NCBI GenBank assembly: GCA_963402885.1
Contig: OY727100.1
Span: forward strand, 5,753,501-5,817,500
Reading direction: 5' to 3'
DNA length: 64,000 nt
From: Antedon bifida
Taxonomy: Eukaryota > Echinodermata > Crinoidea > Comatulida > Antedonidae
This document shows, piece by piece, positions 12,201 to 24,800 of this stretch; position 1 is the stretch's first letter; each line of letters starts with the position of its first letter. Made by a program: the position numbers and the translations under genes. The notes beneath the pieces are model-generated. The model worked only from the letters and a program-made list of their open reading frames with translations. It had not been told where the DNA came from and made no database searches.

Positions 12201-13312
12201 AATAGTAGTAAAGATGTAGAAGAACAAAAGAACTCTATCAAAATTAAAAGTTATTTATTACATAGATCAACCACATTATATCAGTGGCTGGATGGGGTGT
12301 GGAAAATGATATTGAGTACTGGATAGTTCGCAACTCGTGGGGGCAACCTTGGGTAAGTATAATATGAATATTTACCTTTTTAGTATGTCATTCTTTTTTT
12401 TTTCCTCTGTCTAGGTGGTCATCCTATGAATATTGGTTGTAGTATTAAATGAGCATGTATAAAAAAATGTCAACTCAAAATGTTATAATCATTGAATAAA
12501 TGGCCATTTCAATGATTGAATTCAGTAAAGATGTGTAGAACATGTATAGTTTTATGCAAATAACCCAGTTCGTAAATATTTACTGTATGTGTAAATCGTA
12601 TATTTCCTCGAGTACGATGATATTGACTGAGTAATTTTCGCGTGATTATTGTGTCCCTGTCATTAATCATATAAAATCCAGTAAATTCTCGAGGAGTTTG
12701 ATATCTACTGTGTAATTTGCGTGTTTGCGTAGTTTTTTCAGCATTTAAAAAAATTTCATTTCCACGAATTTCTGTGCTCAAAGAACACCAAAGTACAAAA
12801 CACACAAAAATATGATCATATCAAACAAGATACATATCGAACTAAGATACATTGCCCCGCACAGAACAGACAAAAGTCACACAAACTCATTCCGAAGTCA
12901 ACCTGCCCAAGTAACACAAAGGCTATCAACCCGACCACAGGAATCCACATATCCCAAAACAATCCACCCCTTGGGATTTCTTGCGTAAATCACACATGAA
13001 ATTCCAGGCAACCACCTACAGAATACCCTCTACAGAATACACAAACACAACGCCTAATCTAACAGCACTCATGTCACCCCACAATGGGCAAGTCAAATCA
13101 AGAAATCATCCCTATGACTCTCGGCCATTCCCAGGCGACAACATATCTTTAAATAATAATAAAAAATGTTAGTAACTGTTTTTTGATATTCTTTATTTTA
13201 GGCTGAAAATGGTTGGGTTCGTCTTGTAACCAGTGCATACAAGGGTGGCTCTGGAGACCACTACAATCTTGGTGTGGAAAATTCCTGTGCATATGCTGAT
13301 CCTATCGTATAG
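3241..13312 (+). CDS. CTSZ: Cathepsin Z (cathepsin X), lysosomal cysteine carboxypeptidase, seven exons
   Basis: Papain-family (C1) enzyme that removes single C-terminal residues in lysosomes. Exons: 3241-3359, 9320-9483, 9697-9876, 10837-10987, 11890-11968 (or the alternative 12009-12087), 12266-12352, 13202-13312. All have GT/AG borders and together give 296 aa, close to the roughly 300-aa family length. Residues 1-16 form a signal peptide. The propeptide is very short and has a lone Cys (C26), as in this family; no RGD is seen. The mature enzyme starts near LPTEWDWRN. The HIP mini-loop typical of cathepsin X (76-78) precedes catalytic Cys84 in CGSCW. His234 is in [11 protein letters not shown] and Asn254 in RNSWG. 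The protein ends ADPIV, matching the family C-terminus. The ATG at 3241 is chosen because the signal peptide follows directly. Intron 1 (6 kb) is loaded with repeats. The oddity is the duplicated exon 5. Confidence 0.96.
3863..4062. repeat. Minisatellite with 23-bp inverted ends, in cathepsin Z intron 1
   Basis: About six degenerate units of the type GGGCCCGATCGTCT occupy 3950-4062. The block is bounded by inverted repeats at 3863-3885 and 4040-4062 that match at 22 of 23 positions when one is reverse-complemented. No target-site duplication is obvious. It is a small example of the minisatellite-in-fold-back pattern seen elsewhere in the window. Confidence 0.7.
4882..5042 (-). repeat. Dispersed retroelement remnant, possibly Penelope-like
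   Basis: On the minus strand it contains CACTGATGAAGGGCTAGTG followed by CCCGAAAGC, a phrase resembling the 3' parts of Penelope-like elements. A stretch of about 50 bp (core CAATGCTGTGGGTATCAGT) recurs on the plus strand near 16560, so it belongs to a dispersed family. No coding sequence remains. The Penelope link is from recalled pattern only. Confidence 0.45.
7310..7995. repeat. 15/16-bp minisatellite array (GACTTTGGATGGGGA type)
   Basis: About 40 tandem units alternate between GACTTTGGATGGGGA, GACTTTGGATTGGGC, GACTTTGGATGGGAT and GACTTTGAATGGGGA. The first units are 16 bp and the later ones 15 bp, so long artificial reading frames ([10 protein letters not shown] repeats and the antisense PIQS repeats) stay open. 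It lies inside intron 1 of cathepsin Z and is not coding. Its two ends resemble those of a much shorter array at 29594-29715. Confidence 0.93.
8602..8749 (-). repeat. Truncated inverted copy of the 13.8-14.2 kb dispersed repeat
   Basis: The reverse complement matches 14011-14159 over about 150 bp with scattered changes, from AGACCTGCTAGTGTTAAAA to CAAGAGTTATAATTTGTGAT. One copy lies in cathepsin Z intron 1 and the other just after the gene, in opposite orientation. Confidence 0.8.
8881..9285 (+). pseudogene. 3' end of a non-LTR retrotransposon
   Basis: An open stretch at 8881-9012 encodes a typical LINE ORF2 tail ([18 protein letters not shown]) and ends in a stop at 9010-9012. A T-rich 3' untranslated region follows, with a TTTTTCCCTCC phrase and an AATAAA near 9270. 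The remainder of the element is absent, consistent with 5' truncation at insertion. It sits in cathepsin Z intron 1, directly before exon 2. Confidence 0.65.
12009..12087 (+). CDS. CTSZ: Alternative exon 5b of cathepsin Z (mutually exclusive with 11890-11968)
   Basis: This exon has the same length (79 nt) and phase as exon 5a and lies 40 bp after it. Both have GTAAGT donors and AG acceptors. Exon 5a encodes [16 protein letters not shown] then [11 protein letters not shown]; exon 5b encodes [16 protein letters not shown] then [11 protein letters not shown]. Either one joins in frame to exon 6, which begins with the catalytic-His segment INH. Using both would shift the frame, since 79 is not a multiple of three. 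The 40-nt gap is shorter than most animal introns, so splicing 5a to 5b would be hindered. The encoded stretch leads into the active-site His, so the two isoforms would differ next to the substrate cleft. That functional effect is inferred. Confidence 0.82.
12830..13165 (+). other. T-poor, A/C-rich block in cathepsin Z intron 6
   Basis: About 320 bp have a base composition unlike the flanks (few T, many CA and CC steps), ending in an AATAATAATAAAAAA run. The composition and the AAT tail suggest a truncated retroelement insert on the plus strand. No recognisable protein was found in any frame. Just upstream (12570-12770) are two diverged copies of a segment of about 70 bp. Confidence 0.4.
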
Positions 13313-13524
13313 AATTATCGTATAACATTAATGTTAATTCATAATGTTCATTTAACATAGCAATTACTTAATATACTGTAGTTTGTTTAGTACTTCAGGT
13401 GGAGGCATTTTCTGTTTTGTTATTTTTTGTAAGTTAACCGATATTTTATATAGACAATTTCAGTTAAATTGGACCTTTGAAAAATACAATTGTGGACACC
13501 TCATAAATTTGTAATTTTACAACA

Positions 13525-13530
13525 AATAAA
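13525..13530 (+). terminator. CTSZ: Poly(A) signal of cathepsin Z
   Basis: The first AATAAA after the stop codon at 13310-13312, giving a 3' UTR of about 230 nt. Confidence 0.6.
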
Positions 13531-13794
13531 TAGCTTTTCATTAAACTATTGTAAAACAATTTCAACATTAATTTACAATTTGAATTGTTTTTGATTGTAA
13601 TATATTGTATTTTTATATTTATGTATTTATATTATAATATATCATTATATTGTAATACAAGGTTTAGATCATTAAAGTAGTGTTTCTGAAGATAGATTGA
13701 TCCAATGACCCATTTTCTTATCTTTATTATTTCACCACGAAAACATACAAATAATGTAATGTACAAAAATGATTGTTGAAGCAAAGTTTAATTT

Positions 13795-14165
13795 ACCTCC
13801 GCCAAGGAGGTACTGTATATGTAATCGATCGTATGTGTCTGTCTGTTTGTTGTTTGTTTGCAGGATTACTCAAAAAGTTATTGCAAGATCTTTACTAAAA
13901 TGATGAATACCAAAATACAGATAGATATGTGATCAAGGACCACTCCATTAAATTTTGGAAGTAACCCGGATCGCGGTCCTAATTCTGGACCACTTTTTAG
14001 TATTATTTTCAGACCTGCTAGTGTTAAAAAGTAAGACAGAACTTTCAAAAGCCGGCGAGCAGTCTTAAAGTAACAAATAAACTGAAATTGCATTTTCTCG
14101 AGAACTACTTGTTCAAAAAACTTTATTTTGTACAAGAAGCAAGAGTTATAATTTGTGATCAAATT
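13795..14165 (+). repeat. Dispersed repeat beginning ACCTCCGCCAAGGAGGT
   Basis: It opens with a 6-bp stem and 5-nt loop (ACCTCC GCCAA GGAGGT), then a GTCTGTTTGTT-rich segment and GGATTACTCAAAAAGTTATTGCAAG. This phrase is familiar from interspersed repeats of marine invertebrates. The distal half is shared with the inverted copy at 8602-8749. No coding content is seen. Confidence 0.65.
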
Positions 14166-14275
14166 CACCAGTTTTTTTTGGCGTTACGGTTCTATTGTTA
14201 GTATATATATACTCTATATTTTACCGGAGAAATCTTATGTATTTTACAGTAGGTGGAGGTATGATTTGTAGTTTT

Positions 14276-14856
14276 ACAGAGCCATATATAGAGAGAGTTA
14301 CGACTTCGAATGGATTAGAAGCCATGTTTGTGTCCAACTATTCCTATGTAGCGTATGGAGTTGAGTCTTTTGTTTTGAAAATGTATAACGTTCAAAAGGC
14401 TTTAATTATCGAATTTAATATCAAAACAATCAATTTGATTAAAGGTTTTTGTTAAAATAATAAAAAAATTTTAAAGTTACTGCGAACATGATTAAAAACA
14501 ATAAAAATAGCAATTTCGGAACGGCTCTGGTTGTGCGCTCTACGCGTGCGCGTTTAGTTTGTACAGCGATTCTCTATAGTAATGCATTGTTTTTACATTT
14601 TGTTGTTTAAAAATCATGTTCGCAGTAACTTTATGATTTCGTTATTATCTTAACAAAAACCTTTAAACAAATTGATTGTTTTGATATTAAATTCGATATT
14701 TAAAGCCTTGTGAATGTTATACATTTTTTAAGCAAATGACTCGACTCCATACGCTACATAGGCATAGTTGGACACAAACATGGCCGGCGTTCACACCACG
14801 TGACTTTCTAAAATCCGTGAACGCAAAGTCGTAACTCTCTCTATATATGGCTCTGT
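14276..14856. mobile_element. 581-bp fold-back MITE with 6-bp target-site duplication
   Basis: The ends are ACAGAGCCATATATAGAGAG and its reverse complement. The two halves are inverted copies of each other over about 200 bp each, around a centre near 14566. AGTTTT directly precedes the left end (14270-14275) and directly follows the right end (14857-14862), as expected for a target-site duplication. The right half has an extra segment of about 40 bp near 14790-14825. There is no transposase; an 86-aa open frame (14195-14455) simply runs through the left half. Confidence 0.85.
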
Positions 14857-14862
14857 AGTTTT

Positions 14863-17800
14863 AAAATGAATGTACTTTATGGATTTAAAATACTGTATAA
14901 ACATTTTACAAGATTTATTTGCTTAAATAATCTAATTTAATATTAGGCCAATGTAAGGAAATTAACGATAACAGTAAAAAAAGGGAAATGACTACTTTGA
15001 GTTGTCTTTTTTGGGTAAAATTAACTTATTGATTAAAATAATATTGAAAAGTTAGTCGCACAATTCCTCCGTGACGCCGATTAATAAATACAGTCTATCA
15101 ATACTATACCGATAAATATACGTTCATATATTTCTTGACCGCCCTCTTTCGTGTCTTGGAACAGTAGTGATAGAGAATCCCTTTGAATAATAGTATAGAG
15201 TATATGAATATGTTTATTTGTCACTGAATTGAACAGACTTTTACACTTACAATTATGCTTGTATATATTATAACTTTTTTTGCGAATATAATTATATTAT
15301 ATAGCCTATAAATAAAACCGTTATTTTCTGTTAATTCTGATTAAAATTATACTGTGCTTTAAAAAAAAAATGTTTTATGGTATTTTATACCTTCATGCTC
15401 TAACAATATGTTCGAGACCTAAATACAAACATTTTTAAACAATTACAGAAGCCAACGTTAAATGATTCACTGCTGACTAGCCCAAATTAGGCAGACCAAA
15501 TTACAGAAAATAGTAAAAAAATATATTATATTTTCCAGGTTCAAATTTTATCTGGTACGCCTAAAACGGTTTAATTCCCGCACAGGCCTATTTAAAACGA
15601 ACTCCATAATGAAAACAGTGAAGAGCGGCAATGTTCATCAATTGACAATTTAACTTTTTGTTGATGAAATCATAATGAATGAACATACAAGCAAATTATA
15701 TACATTTCAGAATCAAACAAATTATACCGTCAGCATTTTGAACAAAATATTATTATGGATTTGCGGAAATATAGTTACAAAGCTAGCAACATTCACTGAT
15801 TTTAATGTTAAGTTATAAACCAAAAAAGCCATTGGAGTTTTTGTTGAATTTAGGTGACTTGTATATTTCTTTTACATTTGGCAATTAATATTAATTTTTG
15901 GATGTATCGGAACATCTTTATCTTGTCTGGGTTCCAGACTGAGTTTGTCTTGATCATGTCTAAATATTAGTAACAAGATAAATATTTGCACATATGGCGT
16001 TTCATACGTATACTACTTGAGCTTGTATTTCCAGACAAAAATCAAAACGTCGACTGGTGGACCAACATAAAAAAGACAATAAATACAGACTTGGAGCAAG
16101 TCTAATCTTCGTTCGTAGAATTTATTTTTAATTTACTTCTTTTACAATAAATCCATAAAGTTAGATTTTACTTCCTCTCCGAATTGGTTTGTCTGTCATA
16201 ACTCCAACGCACATCGAGTCATTTATCCGGATTTCTCTCATCGAAAACGAATTTAACATCGTAGCAAACTGGGTGGGCAGTATACCATGACGTCAAATGC
16301 ATTAAAGTTTTATATATTACTGTACTGGTAATTTCTTGCTCTTAAACGAATTTGTGTAATAGGTCAGCAACCTTTTATCGATTGCCTTTTATTTAAATCC
16401 TGTGTTTTCCAAAAGAGAAAGATTTAATCACCTTTTTGTTATATGATTATAATATTGGAAGTAGGTTTTATTTGTTTTGTTTTCTTTGTTTATTGTTTTA
16501 CCATACATTCATAATAGAAAATATCCTAATCTAAAGGGGTGATTACTAAAAAAAGTGTCAATGCTGTGGGTATCAGTGGCTGGATCTCAACTGAATTTAA
16601 AAATTGTATATATTTTTATTCTGCGCACGATAAACAACGACGGTAATGATAGATAAATATTCATAGGCCTACACAAAAGAAATTGATATTGTAACTATAC
16701 TGTCTTCGATAAAAACAAAAACAATAATTGCTTTCAAGTCTAATCAAATGATGTCATGATCACAATAAATAACTGCGATTGATTTTTTTTAAAATATTAT
16801 TTTCATCGAGACAGTATGAATGGTTATTCTGCAGTTGTTAAATGAAAACTTTTCTACTGTTTTCTTTCGAAAAAATGTATATATATATATATCATTTTAT
16901 CGTCCAGGATATTATACGTGGTTTCAACATCATTGCAGTCAAACAGTTCTACATTATAGTATTTTACAAAGCATAATCAGCATTGTGTCCTTATATTAGC
17001 TTAATATTTATTGTGATCATGAACAAAGGAAATTCCTTCACCTGCGGCACTGGAAACGAACACTTATATTAAAACTAAAATAGTTAAGCAACACATCTTT
17101 CCCATTGCACTAATATAATTAGCGTCCTGTTCCACGACATGTTGGAATTTGTGTTCGAATTTACAATCCATTTAGCAATCCACGAAAGCGTTCGCCATCT
17201 CCAATCACTTAATTAGCAAACGAAACAACTTAGTAATCAATATATGAAATGAGAATATTGAAAAAATACACAAATCAAATCTTCTACATGGTCATTGGAC
17301 GTATGAATGCTATGCTTTAGCAGACCGGGCATTTATGGGCTTTGCCTCTCCTTTACCTGTAGCAATTTGTATGTGAAACACTATACATGTTGATCTAATT
17401 CTATCGTTAATTATCTGTGCATTAATAAAAAGAACAATAACATTGTAGACGCTGGCTAAGCCTATACATTACTATATGCGATAGATGATCTTGTTGTTCA
17501 TGATGCTATTCATTTATTAATTATATTAAACATTTATATCAAAAATTTATTATTTTTTCAGCAACAGTACATCTTTCGTCTCCCCATATGATTGACCAAA
17601 CACCTTTGTGTGCAATAACGGCTTAATTCCAGAGATCAACCCACTTATAATTGTGTGAGCTACATCCTATAATTACCCGATACATACAACCCATTACACC
17701 AATTGGGTTCATGCTATTATATAAATATATATAGGCCTATCGTGGAACAACTCATTCTACTAATTGAAATAAAACGTTTTGATTAATCTTAAGGCACTAT

Positions 17801-20800
17801 CATTATGACATACAATAGAAATAAATTATATTATGAGTAGGCCTTATTATCTATATTGTATCAGCTAATATTGTGACGGTATTCAGTATACCCTAAAGTT
17901 AATAACTGGAATGGTCTTATTGCATTTAATTGATATATCTTTGATTAAATTAGTCAGTATGACCAAGGTATGACTCAGTGTGTTTAAATGCGCTGCTTTT
18001 ATATCAGGAATTGTATCGAATTTCGTTGGGAATATGCCTTCATTAACCATCATATAATAACTGTTTGATTTATGCTAATTGTAAAGATTTTTTTCTTCAG
18101 GATCAAATGGATGATTTATATCTCACAGATGGTAGCCTATTACTAACCATATACATTATATTTTTATGTTCTGTGAATTTTTGGAATACGATGACGCATC
18201 GGTTGAATCCGATAAAATACCAATCGTACATCAACTCGAAAAACAAGTGTCATTGAGATTTTTTTTTTAATTAACAAACGCCCTCACTCACAAAAAGACA
18301 GTGTCCGTTTCACAAACATCAATTGTGTTGATTCCATTGCTTACATTGTGTAAGTTACAAAACTTGGGCCTATTCATTAATAAATATTCGTTAACACAAT
18401 TAAATAAATCACATTTCTGAATTATATTGTAGGCCTACTTGTGTCATGGTTTTTACCAGAAATGTTTTTCTTAGCCATGTTAGAAAAATTCAAACAAACT
18501 TATATTTGTTATTTTTTAATGTATGTGATATTTCATTATATATAGCATTATATTACAGTAATATCTAATTATACATAGGCCTACATACGAACAGCATAGA
18601 GTATGAGTATACAGTAGGCTTATAATATTTTTTTTTGGTCAGATAGGACCATTTATTTACAGTTTATGTTTCAGAACATGAATTCATTTTGTAATCAGTT
18701 AATTAACCTCATATCAGGATATGTAATAATAATAATAATAACTTTATTGTTTCTCTTTTATAACAGAGGCACAATTCTCAAGAGATGTGCAACAAAATAA
18801 AATAAATATGGACTTATCTTAATACACAATCAAATACAAACATTTATAAAATATTATTACATTAAAAAATATATAAACATTAGCGTATAAAAATAATGTA
18901 ATATTTCAATATTTAGTAGTTGTTTGATTTCTGCTACCTTGAAAGTAAGGTCCATTCAAATACCTAAGCCTGTTTAATTCTAAACATTATTTATTTCTGG
19001 CTACATTTTGATTTTGGAATCTGAAATCTGAAATTATTTTGTATCCATTATGATAATTAGCCTCGATATATTCTCTATGGAAAAATAAATGTATATAGCT
19101 TTAATGACCAAAATTAATTTTGCGCATTCCCAATAGGGTTGTATTATTATTTTAAAGCTTAACTGTTGCATTTAGACCCTATGTTGAATGCCATCTGTAT
19201 GGCAAATGTATTCGCGGATAAGAGATTAACTGAATTTCAAAGGAATACATCTGTCAAGAAATAGACCTTTTGTCTTTCATGAGTTTCCACAATACATTCT
19301 CCGAGTGGTGCTGGTTTTCTGTGGCAGAAGGCGCCCAAGGCTCTGCTGTGATTCTTATCATCAGTCAGTTAATTTTGTTGCAAATGTTACATCGGTGGCT
19401 TCGTGGTTCTGTCCAATTGTCCATTATTCAAGGTGGATGTTTTTATATTATTATTATCATCACAATCTTTGTTTTCAATCATTCTCTGTAAGCACTAGGC
19501 CCTTACTTTTATTCGACGGAAATTGAAATGAACACAAGCAAAAAACATCTACATATATTACTTACTTAGTCCGAACTTACGACTAGATTCCTCCATAACT
19601 TTCTATTTGCCATTGTGAAAGCCAGTTCCTCTCTCTGCATACATATATTGCGTATTAAGTATCTCATCACTATACGTCACTACATTATGTGTATTTGTAG
19701 TATTGAAATTCATTTAATTAATAGGCCTAATTTATATTATTTTTTTGTATTATTTTGACTAATAATAATATCACCAAATGATGAACATGTTTGTAATCAA
19801 GCATCAATTTCAATGATATTTTAGAAAAAATATACTTTATTATTAGGCCTACTACCGATTATGAGTTTAAAAATTAGTATTACGATCCTATGGCCTACTG
19901 TTACAAGTAGATAACATGTAGATCATGAAGTGTTGCTATATCGATAAATAGAATGTTCTTAAGCGAAGTGAGGTTAGTATATCAAAAGATTGTTTCAGTA
20001 TCAGTAAATCAATATGAAGCTTCCAGTTCTACAGGGTCCTGTCCAAAAGTGTGCAATCGATTCATTAGAGCCATGGATATATCACCTCGGGATGTAATAA
20101 TTTGACTTGGTCGATAGGAGACACTCTGTAGAAATATCCATGGCAAAGTTAGCAAGAAATGTATTGATTTTTATGGGTGATTTTTAAGCAACTGATTAAC
20201 GACGCGTTCCTAAAACAAAGACGTAGCGGAGACATAGAATCCCTCTGGAGACAGCACACTTTCTGGCGAAATCACACATTCTTAAGAGTGTGCAATCAGC
20301 AACAATTCGATTAAAGCCATAATTGTAAATTGTAATTTAATCCTTTAAAAGTTATTTTAAAGGAATAAATACATTTGTATTCATTTCAAGACACACGCAC
20401 ACTTTGTGTTTTTATATATATTTTTCGTGTTTGTGGTGAACGATAACCATTACCTTTTTGTTACCAGGACCTGCTATTTTAGATTGTAACCTACATACAC
20501 CTAACTTTCACAATGTGAATATTATAGAAAAAAAAGATATATAACAGACTTTATATTACACCTAGGCCTAAATAAATTCTTATTTAATTGGACGAGTGTG
20601 GGTCACATGGCGTGCAATAGTATACAAATAATGAAGGCATGTTTATGAGTGTGATGGTATAAACAATTATCGTTATCGTTATCATGTGTTTTATTTTAGG
20701 CCTATATGAAGAGTTTTTTGGCAGAAAATGTAGGTTACAATAATTAATTTATTATAATCTTAATGTCAGCGAATTTAATCAGCACATTCTCCGCATAAAT

Positions 20801-21830
20801 GAATGATGATATATACATTAGGCCTATATATCGACAAGCCATCAAATTCACTACGAAATCGATAAATCGCCAACTTTTATGGCCGCTGGTACGAATAAAC
20901 CAAAGTAGCCATCTGTTTCTTGGGGCAAGTACTCAATGGTTCTGTAATAAACGGTATCGTCCAGCCATACAATAGGATGAAATCGTAACAACTGTATAAA
21001 CATTCAGAAATGCAATAGTCTGCCTTCATTAAAATCTTGAGTTGGTATATTATATACAGTTATGCAGACTATCACCTGTAAATGTCACATCGCTGGCGTA
21101 GCACTAACAACGAGGGAGCAACAACTGGAGCATACAATTACTGGCAAACATAGTGTCATTTACAAAAATGAAATTCCATAATTTCATGACCCGTTTTTCT
21201 TCCACCATGTTAATTTTGATCGACCAATTCTTGAACACTTTTTATTATTTTACTAATTTTAGGCCGTACGTCTAGAATACGGATCTTTATCACGATTCTT
21301 GATCCTTTTTTCTCTTTTTTTTGGCAGAGGGTGCAACTCTCTGATTGCTATTGTACTGTTTTTAAGCCATCACCTCATAAATTATGCATAAAAATATATT
21401 AAAGCTTAGTTGACCATAATACTGTATATCAAAAATCCTTTTTCTCTTTTTACAGGCGGAGTGTAACTCTCTGATTGCTCTTGTTTTGAATCGTTTTGTT
21501 TTACAAACGCACGGTACTAGGACAAAAATGCTTCATTTAATTCAAGCCCTGTACTGTAGCCCTTCCATGACACACGAGCATCATTAGGTCTTTCATTTGT
21601 GGTTAACTTTTTAATGTTTCTTTTAAATACTTAAAGGTTTAAAAATTTGATTTAAAAATGTAATTATACCAACGAAAATACAGCAATGGTTGCTATCATA
21701 ATCATACACTTCATCAATAGCCGCAAATATTCAGGAATTAGGAATATAAATAAAGTTAGGAAAGTCAAATGTGTGCGTGTTTATACTTCTGAATCAGTGT
21801 TACAGAAATATTAACGAATCCAGTTGTTGT
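14863..21830. other. Intergenic, no gene supported
   Basis: AT-rich sequence with only short random frames. Repeats seen: 15925-16170 (related to 33071-33550), 16545-16605 (related to 4882-4940) and an AAT run at 18728. A direct repeat with AGTGTGCAATC lies at about 20050 and 20288. The more GC-rich patch 19300-19430 has no recognisable product. Confidence 0.6.
15925..16170 (+). repeat. Diverged copy of a dispersed repeat (pair with 33071-33550)
   Basis: Shared landmarks in the same order: TCTAGGTT/TCTGGGTT-CCAGACT, AGATAAATRTTTGCAC, ATGGCGTTTCATACGTAT, AAAAAAGACA and a TTCTTTCACAATAAA-type end. The copies differ by many changes and by the 145-bp insert at 33206-33350. Confidence 0.6.
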
Positions 21831-21837
21831 ATTTCTT

Positions 21838-24800
21838 CACCCGATTCTGTAGCTGTTAGTACACTCAGTGTGGAAGACTGTCGACAGTCTGCCAGAGACC
21901 TGTCTGACTGTATTATTATTAAGTACTTTTAATACACGATATCGCTGTCATTAGGTTCATATCTATAGACAATTTGTAACGTTATAATATGTATTCAATA
22001 TAAAATCCACTCGGCAACCAGAATAGTATTAGTAGCAGGTTTATCGTATTGCCATGCATGGATAGGTGTTTTCCGCCGCTTTTAGGTCTTCTAGGCCTAG
22101 GCTAGTAAATTATTGTTATTGATTATACGAATTACGTAATTAGTTTAGTAGCTCATCTACCTTTTTAGCAGGGCATAATGAATATCGTAGCTAGGCTAGG
22201 CCTACTAGCGTCAAATCAACCAATTATTTGGGTGGTACGAGTTTAGGGAGTTAAGTACGAGTTGGCATGTACGAGTCGACCAGGGGGTGAATCGACAGGG
22301 TACACCTACTAGAGCATAGGCTATAGTCCTGCGAGAATGGGAAATCTGGCCTAGATAGGCATAGGCCTACATTGGGTATGCCCAAAAAAAGCTATCCTAT
22401 CATATCCTATGAGCATAAAAAGGCCTCGTAGAGCCAGAGGTGTTAGCCTACTATGGATCACTATTATTATTTAGGGCTAGAGTTAATTTTAAATTAAGTA
22501 GATAGGCCTAGGCTCCAGTAATTTCGGTCGCGTTTTCGGCCTATTTTTCAGGAAATGTGAGAGGTGAGGTGGGTTAGCCCAGCTAGGCTAACCTAACCTG
22601 TAAGTAGTATTCTAGCCCATCCATGATGGGTACGGGTTGGCATTTGTACGGGTTGACCCGTATCTGTATTCTAGCTAGGGTGCTGGTCAACCCGTACCCA
22701 TGCCAACCCAACTTGGCTAACTCGTACCCAAATCATTGGTCAACTCGTACCCACTTGGGCTAACCCGTACCCAAACCAATTCGTATGTAATATAAATATA
22801 CTTTTAATAGCATTCGCCATTAAACATAGGTACGGGCCAGCCCATGATTAGTACGAGCCAGCCCATGATGGGTACGAGTGAGCCAAAGTGTTGGGTACGA
22901 GTAAACCAAAATTTGGGTACGGGTTGACCTGTACCCTTCTAGCTAATCGTACTAGGCCTCGAGTAGGTCTACGCTAAAGTCCGGCTACAATAATAGTCTA
23001 TTCTGTTTATAGCTTTATTGATAGCTGGGTTCAAATCTGGATTGGGACGGCTTTTCCTCATTCTAAAACAGATTTATGGAAGGCAATCGCCGCCAAAAAT
23101 ACAAAAGTAAAACAAACAACGTACTTTCACGATTTCCTTATCATAATAAAATAATATATGAATTTAACTGTAATATTGTATACATAGTAATTGCCATTGC
23201 ATATAATTATTATTATATATTATACGGTTTGGCTTTATTTGCTCTTATGCTTATTTCCTCCAACGTACAGAGTACGTAGGGCTTCCAATTTGCTTTTATA
23301 CCTGTTAATTTAAAAATTGTTTATGCCTATTGTTGCATAACGTTCAAATTTAGACTGTAAATACTGGGATGATCACCCTAAATTTTCTTTTTCAATGAAC
23401 AATTTTATATTTCACAGCTAGAAAAAAGCATACAGAGTTTTTTTTATTCATAACTGTTGAATTGCATCCCAATACATGGTACCTATTGGTATTATATCTA
23501 TAAATATAAAGTACTCTCTTATAAATAGATATCCAAACTACTCCAACTACCTAATCTAATAATAGTACTATTAGCATACTACTGTACACTTTGTAGACAA
23601 GAAATAAGTTGTATCCACCTAGAGGACTTATGGTAGTACTGTACAGTCGATCGTCCTCTCACTGGCCCGGTCAACATAATCTACGCCTAGATTATTACAG
23701 TAATTAAAATACATATTTACAGAGATTTTTTTTTTTTTGCAGAAAAGTTATGTGTAGAGAAAGCAGTACTCGTATTAAAAACTAAGCAGGTTGTACTCTT
23801 GAACGCAAACTGGCAGGATATTTTAAATATTTTTTATTGTTGAAATGATGGAATCCTAACTTCATTTTCCACGAATTGGAGACAAAGACATATTACGATC
23901 CTTTTATTTAAATTTATTTGGATAGACCTCCATGTAAATTCATTAAAGGCTATATGATTGTTTTATATTTTAAAATGTGATAGAAAATCATTGTGCATAA
24001 TGAGGACTAAGAATCTAATATTTACTTGCATTCTCATCTTTTTAAAATTGTATTTATAATGCTGGTAATGAGTTTACTATTGAAAAAGTCATGTTTCCAC
24101 TTATCTCAAATTGTGGCACACCTCTAACCTTGTTAGAACTGACTGTGTTCTACATTATTCTGCTATATAATAGTGCTTCCACCATACTTCAACCTGGTAA
24201 TTGAATAAATTTCACCGGGTAAAATTTAAACCAATTTGTCATCCTTTAACATAAAGTATCCTCCTGAAACATGTATTTGTACTGTACTTCATCTAATATC
24301 CATTACTTAATACTAATTTGGGTGATTTATGTCTAACTTCAGGAATGATCTGAGGCTAGAAAAACGAATTTCTGTACATATAATTTATATAAAAAATAAA
24401 CCAATGTTTTCCTAATAACTTAACCCCTAGGTTGATAACTAACAAAGAAATTATTGAAATTGTGTTCTTACAATATAGGTGTACTGTATCTACATATGCA
24501 TACTGCGTTGAAAAGAAGAATGTTTTATAGTTATTATAGGTTATTTCCAAATATTAAAGGTCTGAAATCTAACAGAATCTAAATGTTACCAAACTATGTT
24601 TTTGAAAATCTTTATGATATAATAATTATAATAATATGAACATAATATTAAATTATATTGACTATTTTTGATAATCATCAAGTCCTTATAAATTCATTTA
24701 TATTTATTTTGTGGTAATATAGTTCATATATTATGTATTAAATAAATTGGTAAGGCCCTATACTGTTTATATTTAAGGAAAGTTTATAATACACTATTAT

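Noticed and set aside
23025..23045. GGGTTCAAATCTGG as the B box of a tRNA gene or tRNA-derived SINE
   Set aside because: No A box at a proper distance and no cloverleaf. It occurs in both palindrome arms only as part of the arm sequence.
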